Made by a program: the position numbers and the translations under genes. The notes beneath the pieces were generated by a model. That model ran no database searches and was not told where the DNA came from. It saw only the letters and a program-made list of their open reading frames with translations. 64,000 bases of DNA. It comes from Mobiluncus massiliensis (GTDB lineage Bacteria > Actinomycetota > Actinomycetes > Actinomycetales > Actinomycetaceae). Positions 41,549-49,137 of the stretch are shown in pieces. Positions within the stretch are counted from its first letter, which is position 1, and each line of letters opens with the position of its first letter. The stretch spans positions 1,240,001 to 1,304,000 of the forward strand of contig NZ_OX458329.1 of the NCBI RefSeq assembly GCF_949769255.1, in the 5' to 3' direction.

Positions 41549-42637
41549 TTACTCAGCTGTCAATCGTTGGCGTTTGCGACTTCTCATCAACTGAACAGCG
41601 GAGATGCCGGTGCCAATGATAATCATCAAGCCCAAAACGAAACGCTTTCCAGTTGTAGGAATACCAGCCATAATCATGTTTGTTTGGATAATGGCAATCA
41701 TCATGGTGCCCATAACCACTCCGATTAGGGAGCCCTTTCCACCGGTAATAGAAGTTCCTCCCAAAACCACGGCCGCGATTACCATCATCTCGGTGCCGAG
41801 AAGGTCTGTCGGGTTCATCTGGTGCGTCACGCTCACCGACATCAGGCCTGCTATAGCAGCAATCATTCCCACAATCACATAGAGCCAGAATTTAATCCAT
41901 TTCACGCGGAAACCTGCGCGAATGGCTGCCTGTTCGTCGCCACCCATTGCATACAGAGCACGACCAAATAACGTGAATTTCATTAGGAAACCTATGACTA
42001 CAAGGACTAACAGGAAAAACAGGAAGGTCATAGGCAGGACAGATTGGGTCCCCTGCTGAACGTTTTCAACACGAATAAGCACCGCACGACCGAATTTATC
42101 AATGGGTTCTGGAAGACGGCTGATTTGAACGGCGCCAAGAGCCCCCTGCATGATTCCAGAAAAAACATTCATAGTCCCCAAAGTAATGATGAGAGTGGGA
42201 ACGGTCAGTTGAGAAGTAAACAAACCGTTCAAAGCCCCCAGCAAAGCACCCGCAAGAACCATCGCTAGAAGTGCTATAAGGAAGGGCCCCCTATAGTCGA
42301 TATCAACAAGAAAGCGCATCACAGAATAAACCGAGAGAGCGGCCAAGGCGGGGAAAGACACATCAATTCCACCAGAAACCAGAACCATGTGAGCGCCGAT
42401 TGCAAAAAGACCTGGGACTACCATGGCATTCCCCAAGTCAACTAGATTGTTAAGCGTGAAGAACTGTCCACTACGAGCCTGGATAAGTAGGCTGATTCCA
42501 AGCAAAACAAGGAAAAGATAAAACTCGTTTGCATGCAGCACTTTGGTGAGGAAAAATCTGAAATCATGGCGTTTCTCACCTAAGGAATCTGCAGGCTTAG
42601 TGTCTGCCACGACAACAGCGCTTTCATCCATTTTCAT
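41549..42637 (-). CDS. sugar ABC transporter permease 1 (RbsC type)
   Basis: A 362-aa permease with the motif 'GAHMVLVSGGIDVSFPALAA' and the C-terminal loop 'TSITGGKGSLIGVVMGTMMI' that contacts the ATPase. The first 35 residues are polar and probably cytoplasmic. Its ATG overlaps the stop of the ATPase gene (ATGA) right after GGAGG. Together with the next permease it forms the channel. Confidence 0.9.
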   Translation of the reverse strand: MKMDESAVVVADTKPADSLGEKRHDFRFFLTKVLHANEFYLFLVLLGISLLIQARSGQFFTLNNLVDLGNAMVVPGLFAIGAHMVLVSGGIDVSFPALAALSVYSVMRFLVDIDYRGPFLIALLAMVLAGALLGALNGLFTSQLTVPTLIITLGTMNVFSGIMQGALGAVQISRLPEPIDKFGRAVLIRVENVQQGTQSVLPMTFLFFLLVLVVIGFLMKFTLFGRALYAMGGDEQAAIRAGFRVKWIKFWLYVIVGMIAAIAGLMSVSVTHQMNPTDLLGTEMMVIAAVVLGGTSITGGKGSLIGVVMGTMMIAIIQTNMIMAGIPTTGKRFVLGLMIIIGTGISAVQLMRSRKRQRLTAE

Positions 42638-44139
42638 CTTTCCTCCTTTGAAGCTTTACCTGTGACGAGATTAGACGCTTCCTCTTCAGTTGTGGATGCG
42701 GGATCTACCTCACCGGTTATCTTTCCATCGCGTAAAAGCAAAATTCGCCTAGATATCTGCATCAACTCGGGAATATCGTCTGAGATTACGATAACCCCCA
42801 TGCCCTGATTCGCAAGATCAAGAAGAATTGAGTGAATTTCATGTTTCGAGCCAATGTCTACGCCGACCGTCGGTCCGTTAAGTATAAGAATATCTGGTTT
42901 GGTGCGAAGCCATTTTGCCAGCACAACACGTTGCTGGTTACCACCCGAAAGCGTATTAACAGCAAAATCGGGATTGCTAGTCGCTATACTCAGCTTAGAA
43001 ACTGAGTCGTTCACTGCGTCCTTGCGTTTTTTTGAATTTATCCATCCCGAACGGGTTAAATCATCGATTGTGGAAATCACCACGTTGTCCGAAATAGAAC
43101 GTTCCAGCATCAACCCTTCGGTAAGTCGGTCCTCAGGGACATATGCAATCTTGTGCTGCATCGCCTCGGTAATTGAACCAATTCGTGCTGGCTTTCCAAG
43201 GATTTTAATCTTTCCTGATGTTGCAGGAAACACTCCAAATAGCGAAAGTGCCAGTTCTGTTCGTCCTGAACCAAGAATGCCTGTGATACCCAGCACCTCT
43301 CCCCTACGAAGTGAAAGGTTAATATCGCTGAAGGCGCCTTCGAGTCCCAATCCTTCCACACGGAGCAGCTCTTCGCCTAACTCCTCAGGCTGTTCAAATC
43401 GAGCCTCATCCACAAAGTGACCAGTCATATAGTTTGCGAACTTTTGTCTGTCAAGATCGGAAGGATCAGCTGTAACGACTACCTTTCCGTTACGAAGGAT
43501 TGTGAAACGTTCACTGATTTCGAATACTTCGTCAAGCTTGTGGCTGACGAAAAGAATTGCAATGCCGCGCTCCTGCAGACTACGAATTACTCGAAATAGA
43601 GCCTCCACCTCACGATTGGTCAGTGCGGTTGTGGGCTCGTCCATAATGAGCACTTTCGCATCCTGCAGGAGCGCACGGCTGATTGCAACTAGCTGCTTGT
43701 CAGCAACTGGAAGATCTCCAAGTCGAGCGTCCAAGTCGACTTGGAAGTCAATCTTAGACACTGCCTCTTGAGCGATTTTTTGGAATCTCTTCCAACTCAC
43801 TATCTTGCGTTTTTTTGCAACTTCACTAGTGAGCGCAAGATTTTCCATAACCGTAAGGTTCGGGAATACCGAAAAGTCCTGATAGATAACCTGCACCCCA
43901 GCATTGATAGCTTCAGAGGGACTCAGGGAACGGAATGTCTGATTTCCGACAACAATCTCACCGCTTTCCGGTTTGTGAACACCAGAAATAACTTTGATTA
44001 ATGTTGACTTGCCAGACCCATTTTCTCCAGCCAAACAGTGAATTTCGCCAGCATGAATCTCGAGATTGACGTCGTCAAGGGCCTTAACCCCCGAAAACTC
44101 TTTAGTGACTCCATGTACTGCCAGGACAATGTCGTTCAT
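42634..44139 (-). CDS. sugar ABC transporter ATPase, tandem domains (RbsA type)
   Basis: The 501-aa ATPase has two fused nucleotide-binding domains. The first has Walker A 'AGENGSGKSTLIKVISGV', signature 'VADKQLVAISRALLQ' and Walker B 'KVLIMDEPTTAL'. The second has Walker A-like 'ITGILGSGRTELALSLFG', signature 'TLSGGNQQRVVLAKWL' and Walker B-like 'DILILNGPTVGVDIGS' with Asn-Gly in place of Asp-Glu. The degenerate second site is normal for RbsA-class proteins. It lies 17 bases after the binding-protein gene. Confidence 0.93.
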   Translation of the reverse strand: MNDIVLAVHGVTKEFSGVKALDDVNLEIHAGEIHCLAGENGSGKSTLIKVISGVHKPESGEIVVGNQTFRSLSPSEAINAGVQVIYQDFSVFPNLTVMENLALTSEVAKKRKIVSWKRFQKIAQEAVSKIDFQVDLDARLGDLPVADKQLVAISRALLQDAKVLIMDEPTTALTNREVEALFRVIRSLQERGIAILFVSHKLDEVFEISERFTILRNGKVVVTADPSDLDRQKFANYMTGHFVDEARFEQPEELGEELLRVEGLGLEGAFSDINLSLRRGEVLGITGILGSGRTELALSLFGVFPATSGKIKILGKPARIGSITEAMQHKIAYVPEDRLTEGLMLERSISDNVVISTIDDLTRSGWINSKKRKDAVNDSVSKLSIATSNPDFAVNTLSGGNQQRVVLAKWLRTKPDILILNGPTVGVDIGSKHEIHSILLDLANQGMGVIVISDDIPELMQISRRILLLRDGKITGEVDPASTTEEEASNLVTGKASKEER

Positions 44140-44156
44140 TACCGCACCTTACCTGT

Positions 44157-45212
44157 TTAGAAGGTGAAATCATCCACGTTGTCAGCAGTGATAACAATCC
44201 AGCCCTTACCTTCAAGGACCTTGTCGCTTCCTTTGCTGAACGTCATAGATTCGTAACCAGCTACACCCAAGTCAATCCCATCAGTGATTTTTTCACCATC
44301 CAGAATCTTCTTAGCAAGCGAGGCCATAGCGTAACCTGCATCAGCAGGATCCCATAGAGTCAAAGCGTGCACAGTACCGTTCTTCAAGATTTCCTTGTTA
44401 GCCTGCGGCATGCCAGTCCCGGCAGTGAACACCTTACCTTTCAATCCCATTTCTTCAATGGCACGAGCAACACCAGGAGCATCAAAGGAAGACGTTCCCA
44501 TGATGCCACGAATTTCTGGATGAGCCTTCAGTACCTCTTTCGCGGCCTGGTAGGCGCCTTCAGCGGTGTCACCTGATTCAATGCGCGGCTGAGCTTCCAG
44601 CAGCTTCATGTTAGGGTACTTTTCCTTCTGGTGCTTAATGCCGCCGTCTGCCCATTCATTATGGGATGCATTAGTGATATGGCCTACCATAGTCGTATAG
44701 ACGCCTTCTTCACCCATGCCTTCGGCAAGGTTATCCATGATGAAGCCACCGTAAGCCTCGTTACTGAATGCCTCAATGTCGTATTGAGTGTTTTGCTGGG
44801 ATGCGCCTTCGTGGGTAACAACCACGATACCAGCGTCCATAGCCTCCTTCAGTACAGGCTCAATAGCACCAGGATCGACCGGAACAACACAGATTGCACT
44901 AACACCTTGAGCAATCAAATCGCGGATGACCTGTGCTTGCTGGGTCGCATCAGTAGCGGCGGGGCCACGCTGGAAGACATCAAGACCTGTATCTTCCGCA
45001 AACTTCTTTACGCCTACCTCCATACGCACGAACCAAGGGTTGGTGGCATCTTTAGGCACGACTGCAATTCGGATATCTCCGGCATCGCCCCCCTTTGCAC
45101 CATCTGCGCTATTGCTAGCAGATGAACAACCTGCCAACGTGACTGAGCAGCAAGCTAAACCAAGCACTAACGGCACAGCTGAAATCTTTTTCAAAAAGCC
45201 AAATCGCTTCAT
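44157..45212 (-). CDS. sugar-binding lipoprotein of ABC transporter
   Basis: The 351-aa protein has a signal peptide with lipobox 'TLAGC' (Cys about residue 28), so it is lipid-anchored outside the membrane. The type I periplasmic-binding fold follows: 'DIRIAVVPKDATNPWFVRM', 'QGVSAICVVPVDPGAIEPVL', 'GIMGTSSFDAPGVARAIEEM' and the ending 'IVITADNVDDFTF'. This ending and the two-permease partner resemble the RhaS/LsrB branch more than ribose RbsB. ATG 45212 has GGAGG eight bases before it. It is the first gene of the minus-strand operon and is expressed from the LacI-controlled promoter. Confidence 0.9.
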   Translation of the reverse strand: MKRFGFLKKISAVPLVLGLACCSVTLAGCSSASNSADGAKGGDAGDIRIAVVPKDATNPWFVRMEVGVKKFAEDTGLDVFQRGPAATDATQQAQVIRDLIAQGVSAICVVPVDPGAIEPVLKEAMDAGIVVVTHEGASQQNTQYDIEAFSNEAYGGFIMDNLAEGMGEEGVYTTMVGHITNASHNEWADGGIKHQKEKYPNMKLLEAQPRIESGDTAEGAYQAAKEVLKAHPEIRGIMGTSSFDAPGVARAIEEMGLKGKVFTAGTGMPQANKEILKNGTVHALTLWDPADAGYAMASLAKKILDGEKITDGIDLGVAGYESMTFSKGSDKVLEGKGWIVITADNVDDFTF

Positions 45213-45260
45213 AATCGTTCCCTCCATTGGGTAATTGTTGGGAGCCTAAGGCTCGTTACA

Positions 45261-45286
45261 TCGTTATTGAAACGCTTCAACTACGA
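45261..45286. promoter_or_regulatory. LacI-type operator between divergent promoters
   Basis: TTGAAACGCTTCAA (45267-45280) matches the consensus LacI-family operator; an outer TCGT/ACGA pair extends the dyad to 26 bp. On the plus strand TTGAAA is the -35 and TAGAAT (45290-45295, 17-bp spacing) the -10 for lacI. On the minus strand TTGAAG (45280-45275) and TAACGA (45258-45253, 16-bp spacing) serve the transport operon. One bound regulator would cover both -35 boxes. Confidence 0.8.
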
Positions 45287-45341
45287 TGATAGAATGCTAC
45301 CACACTTGGTGAGATATTTTTCAACTGAAAGATAAGAAACT

Positions 45342-46385
45342 ATGACATTCTCCACAGGAAACCCAAAACCTGACGTAGAGCGCAAAATCACTATTGAGGA
45401 TGTCGCCCAACACGCTGGCGTCTCAGTTGGAACAGTCTCGAACACATTGAATCATCCAGATCGAGTAATTGCCCCAACTCGCGATTCCGTATGGGCTTCA
45501 ATCAGTGAACTGGGTTATATTCCCAGTCAGGCGGCACGCCTACTCTCAGGTGCCCCAAGTCGGACTCTTGGCTTGGTAGTTCCCGACATTGAAAGTCCAT
45601 TCTTCATGTCTCTAGCAAATGCAGTGGAACAATCTGCCAGCGACGCCGGATATTCCTTGCTACTGTGCAGCTCACGACAGGATGCCTCTCGGGAACCTGC
45701 AATCCTGGACGTATTATCCAGTCACCAAGTTCGTGGCGTGCTTGTCAGCCCTGCAAGTGACACCTCGCCCACAGCAGGAAGTACTTTAGTTCCAATAGTC
45801 TATCTGGATCACAAGGGTCCCGATGGGACCTGTTCCATATCCGTGGATCATGTTCTTGGAGGACGTCTTGCTGCAGAACACCTACTAAGCTTAGGGCACA
45901 AGAATCTGGCTTTTGTCGGCGGCACCCCATGGTTATGGCAATTTAATCAACGTGTTAAAGGAATCCGCGAAGCAATCCTGGAAGCGAATCTGGATTCAAA
46001 CAAAAACCTGATTTTAGTGAAATCACCGGGGATAGGAGTAGATTCCGGCATGGAATCCGCTAGAAAACTAATTGAGCAAGGTCTTCCCACCGGAATTCTA
46101 TGCGCAAACGACATGCTTGCCTTTGGTATTTTCAAGGGATTAACAGCGCAAAACATCATAATCCCAGACGATGTTTCCCTGGTTGGATATGACGACATCA
46201 GGTTCTCCGATAGCTGGATTAAGCCTCTTACAACCGTGGCGCAGCCAACGAGACTAATGGGTAAACTTGCCGGTAAACTCCTGATTGAACATGCTTCAGA
46301 AGGTGTAAATCATGAGCACCGCTTCGTTGCCCTGGAACCCACTTTGATTGTCCGTGAGTCAACCAGAAAGGCTAAGTTAGAATAG
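45342..46385 (+). CDS. LacI-family transcriptional regulator
   Basis: The 347-aa protein has the LacI helix-turn-helix at residues 17-40 ('TIEDVAQHAGVSVGTVSNTL') with the hinge helix 'AARLLSGAPSRTLGLVVPD'. It is followed by the sugar-binding core ('IPDDVSLVGYDDIRFSDSWI', about 275). It should bind the operator at 45261-45286, repressing both itself and the divergent transport-catabolic operon until the sugar or its phosphate is present. The start is ATG with a weak AAGATAAGAAAC site. Its stop is two bases from the convergent kinase stop. Confidence 0.92.
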   Translation: MTFSTGNPKPDVERKITIEDVAQHAGVSVGTVSNTLNHPDRVIAPTRDSVWASISELGYIPSQAARLLSGAPSRTLGLVVPDIESPFFMSLANAVEQSASDAGYSLLLCSSRQDASREPAILDVLSSHQVRGVLVSPASDTSPTAGSTLVPIVYLDHKGPDGTCSISVDHVLGGRLAAEHLLSLGHKNLAFVGGTPWLWQFNQRVKGIREAILEANLDSNKNLILVKSPGIGVDSGMESARKLIEQGLPTGILCANDMLAFGIFKGLTAQNIIIPDDVSLVGYDDIRFSDSWIKPLTTVAQPTRLMGKLAGKLLIEHASEGVNHEHRFVALEPTLIVRESTRKAKLE

Positions 46386-46387
46386 CT

Positions 46388-47992
46388 TCAACCGCCACGG
46401 CTCAATTTTTTTTCCAACATTAGCGACATTTTAAAGCGCTGCAAGAACTGATGGAAGCCTTCGATATCCCTTTGTGTGGGGGCCTGAGTGTCCGTGTTGT
46501 CTGAATCAAAAAGTGAGTCCACGAAATCTGGCAGACTTCTAGTATTGTTGTGCAGGTAGAGCGCTAAAACCGCGATTCCCCAGGCGCCACCTTCACCGGC
46601 GTTCTGTCGTACAGATATTGGAGCTTGTAGTGCTGCTCCAAGCATTTTTTGTGCAACCAAAGGTGTTTTGAAAATGCCACCATGACCAACGAAGTAATCG
46701 ATTACGATTTTCTCTTCGCTACGCAGCAAATCAAGCCCCATGCTGAGAGTAGCAAACATGGCATAAAAATGTGCTCTAATCAGGTTCCCTAAGGTTAACT
46801 CACTTGACGCTGAACGAAAGTACAAAGGTGTTCCTACACTCACACCAGTTATATGTTCACCCGAAAGATAGTTGTTGACTGTTATCCCACCAGCATCTGG
46901 AGCAGAGTCTGCAACTGAGGCGTACAGTAGCGGGTAAATCTCGCTCTCATCGATAGGGGACCTTAACAAGCTCGCAGCCTCACGAATCAAGGCAATCCAT
47001 GCATCCAATTCTCCAGTTCCATTGTTTGTGTGCACCATTGCCACCGGAGAACCGTCAGGAGTGGTTACTACGTCCACTTCTCTGTACACCTTCGATAAGG
47101 CCTTTTCCAGAACAATCATTGCGAAAATCGAAGTTCCGGCTGATACATTACCTGTTCGTGGTCGGATTGAGTTCGTAGCCACCATTCCTGTGCCGGCATC
47201 TCCTTCCGGAGGACACATAGGGACACCGGCAGAAAGCACCCCGGATGGATCAAGCAGACACGCACCTGATTCGCTCAGCATCCCCGCTTCATTACCAGCG
47301 ACCAAAACAGAAGGCAAGATGTCCCTAAGCTTCCATGAAAAACCCTTACCAGCGACCAGCGCATCAAACTTCTTTACCGCAGACTCGTCATAATTGTTTG
47401 TCTCCGTGTCTATTGGGAACATGCCTACAGCATCCCCCACACCAAGCACTTTTTGTCCAGATAAAAGCCAGTGAACGTAACCAGAAAGTGTAGTCATATA
47501 GCTTATATTCTTGACATGCCTTTCCTCATCCATTATTGCCTGATAGAGATGCGCAATCGACCAACGCTGTGGTATGTTTTCATGGAAAAGTTCCGTCAGG
47601 GTGTCTGCTGCCGTCGCCGTAATTGTGTTTCTCCAGGTACGGAACGGAACAAGCAAGTTATTCTCAGAATCAAAAACCAAGTATCCATGCATCATGGCCG
47701 AAATCCCCAAGCTGGCCAAATTCTTCAGGGGAACCCCAAGTGACTCTTGCACTTGTCTAGCAAGATCCATGTAAGCAAACTGCAGGCCTTGCCTCACATC
47801 ATTCAGAGAGTATGTCCAAATTCCATTATCAAAATGCGATTCCCAGCTATGCATTCCCATAGCAATTACACGTGCGCATGAATCTACCAGTACCGCTTTA
47901 ATTCGAGTTGAGCCCAGTTCAATCCCTAAAGTAGCTTCCCCTGATTCCACAACTTTCCGCATGGCTTCATCGGATTTCAAATCTTGGTACAT
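46388..47992 (-). CDS. AraB-like FGGY carbohydrate kinase
   Basis: A 534-aa kinase from ATG 47992, where GGAG lies five bases upstream; the longer reading from 48049 starts at a TTG without a ribosome site. Signatures are 'TLGIELGSTRIKAVLVDSCA', 'LGISAMMHGYLVFDSENN', 'FRTWRNTITATAADTL', 'RTGNVSAGTSIFAMIVLEKA' and 'YFVGHGGIFKTPLVAQKML'. This is a large FGGY subgroup related to ribulokinase/xylulokinase and often found near aldolase/epimerase genes, with no fixed substrate. It stands apart from the main operon, converges on lacI and begins 63 bases from the qor stop, so its promoter lies in that gap or it is read through from qor. Confidence 0.85.
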   Translation of the reverse strand: MYQDLKSDEAMRKVVESGEATLGIELGSTRIKAVLVDSCARVIAMGMHSWESHFDNGIWTYSLNDVRQGLQFAYMDLARQVQESLGVPLKNLASLGISAMMHGYLVFDSENNLLVPFRTWRNTITATAADTLTELFHENIPQRWSIAHLYQAIMDEERHVKNISYMTTLSGYVHWLLSGQKVLGVGDAVGMFPIDTETNNYDESAVKKFDALVAGKGFSWKLRDILPSVLVAGNEAGMLSESGACLLDPSGVLSAGVPMCPPEGDAGTGMVATNSIRPRTGNVSAGTSIFAMIVLEKALSKVYREVDVVTTPDGSPVAMVHTNNGTGELDAWIALIREAASLLRSPIDESEIYPLLYASVADSAPDAGGITVNNYLSGEHITGVSVGTPLYFRSASSELTLGNLIRAHFYAMFATLSMGLDLLRSEEKIVIDYFVGHGGIFKTPLVAQKMLGAALQAPISVRQNAGEGGAWGIAVLALYLHNNTRSLPDFVDSLFDSDNTDTQAPTQRDIEGFHQFLQRFKMSLMLEKKLSRGG

Positions 47993-48055
47993 TTCCACTC
48001 CGTTAACCAACATTGACAAGGGTACAAGTACATCTTTGAGCATTCCCAAACAAGG

Positions 48056-49048
48056 TTATTCTGAGAGCACAATTTTACCAAACGGGCGGTGGGTATTGGA
48101 GGCCAAGAAACCATGGGCACGTTTTGCCTTGGAAAATGCCAGCGTATAGGCGATAACGGGACGAATCCGCTGCTCCTGGACCAGGGGCCACACGTGTTCC
48201 CCGACGGAGCTCACCAACCGGACTTTGGCCTCGACATCGAGACCGCGAATGGTGGAACCTTGAATCCGCGCCGATTTGGTTAAGACCTGGCCCAAATCCA
48301 GCTGGGCATGACGCCCCTTTTGCAAGCCGATAATGTTGAGGATTCCATGTTTGGCGAGTAGTTCCAGGTTGGTTTCTAATCCCCCGGCTCCGGATACGTC
48401 CAGAATCAGGTCAAAGCCGCGGCCGTCGGTGAGTTTCTGTTTCATCTCCAGCACTTCGTCGGGGTCGTGATAGTCCGCGGCCGCGTCCGCCCCCAACAGC
48501 GTCAATTTGTGGCATCTGTCGGGTTCCCCGGCGGTGGTTCCCACCGTGGCTCCCAAGGCCTTGGCCAGCTGCACCGCCACGGTGCCAACTGCCCCCGAAC
48601 CACCTTGAATCAACACGAAACGCCCTGCCCAGGAATCACTCGGGAATCCCAAGTCCACCAGGTTGTGCCAGGCCGTTACCGCCGCTTCCAGGAGGGCAGC
48701 CCCCGCGATGCAACCATTGAGACGCCCGGAGACGGGCAACGGCAAGGCCAAATCCGCATTGGCGACACAAAACTGCGCTTGTGCACCGCCCTCGACCAGA
48801 GCCACCGCTGGCTGACCTACCCAAGCCGGGTCAACACCGGGTCCCACCTCCACGACGGTGCCGGCAGCCTCCAGCCCGAGCGTATTCGGTGCCCCAGCAG
48901 GCGGCGGATAATGGCCTGCCACCTGCAGCAAGTCCGCCCGGTTCACCCCCGCGGCCGCTACTTCAATGAGAATCTGGCTGGCACCGACCTGGGGACGGTC
49001 GGCCTCGACCAGGACCGGCACGCCGTCAACGCCCTGTACGCTCCACAT
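48056..49048 (-). CDS. qor: NADPH:quinone oxidoreductase, MDR family
   Basis: The 330-aa zinc-independent medium-chain dehydrogenase has an N-terminal 'ILIEVAAAGVNRADLLQVAG' and 'TLGLEAAGTVVEVGPGVDP', and the NADPH-binding 'FVLIQGGSGAVGTVAVQLAK' (about residue 150). It also has 'GILNIIGLQKGRHAQLDLGQ' and the terminal 'RPFGKIVLSE'. The PIG3/TP53I3-like subgroup fits. Its last ~90 codon bases (48113-48202) recur beside rpsO, so the 3' end is probably a recombination point for the island. The start lies directly beneath a 13-bp hairpin that contains the ribosome site (AAGGGGG). Confidence 0.92.
   Translation of the reverse strand: MWSVQGVDGVPVLVEADRPQVGASQILIEVAAAGVNRADLLQVAGHYPPPAGAPNTLGLEAAGTVVEVGPGVDPAWVGQPAVALVEGGAQAQFCVANADLALPLPVSGRLNGCIAGAALLEAAVTAWHNLVDLGFPSDSWAGRFVLIQGGSGAVGTVAVQLAKALGATVGTTAGEPDRCHKLTLLGADAAADYHDPDEVLEMKQKLTDGRGFDLILDVSGAGGLETNLELLAKHGILNIIGLQKGRHAQLDLGQVLTKSARIQGSTIRGLDVEAKVRLVSSVGEHVWPLVQEQRIRPVIAYTLAFSKAKRAHGFLASNTHRPFGKIVLSE
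48113..48202. repeat. 90-bp direct repeat flanking the island, right copy
   Basis: This copy lies inside the intact qor coding sequence and has one mismatch to 37445-37534. Sequence beyond both ends is diverged between the copies. Confidence 0.9.
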
Positions 49049-49053
49049 GAAAA

Positions 49054-49094
49054 CCCCCTTGCTTTAAGTCTTTTCCAAGTCTAAAGCAAGGGGG
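49054..49094 (-). terminator. hairpin between CWB2 gene and qor, covering the qor ribosome site
   Basis: CCCCCTTGCTTTA (49054-49066) and TAAAGCAAGGGGG (49082-49094) make a perfect 13-bp stem with a 15-nt loop. On the minus strand it follows the CWB2 stop by 44 bases and is followed by TTTTC, then the qor ATG. The AAGGGGG of the downstream arm is also the only plausible qor Shine-Dalgarno. Confidence 0.8.
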
Positions 49095-49137
49095 TCGATG
49101 AAGTTATCCGCTGAATAAATGCGAAAGTTTCCCGGGT

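Noticed and set aside
37717-48056. Integrase, transposase or tRNA attachment site for the island
   Set aside because: None was found at either edge or inside; all ORFs in the island are accounted for by sugar genes. The only boundary signals are the qor block and the 24-bp repeats.
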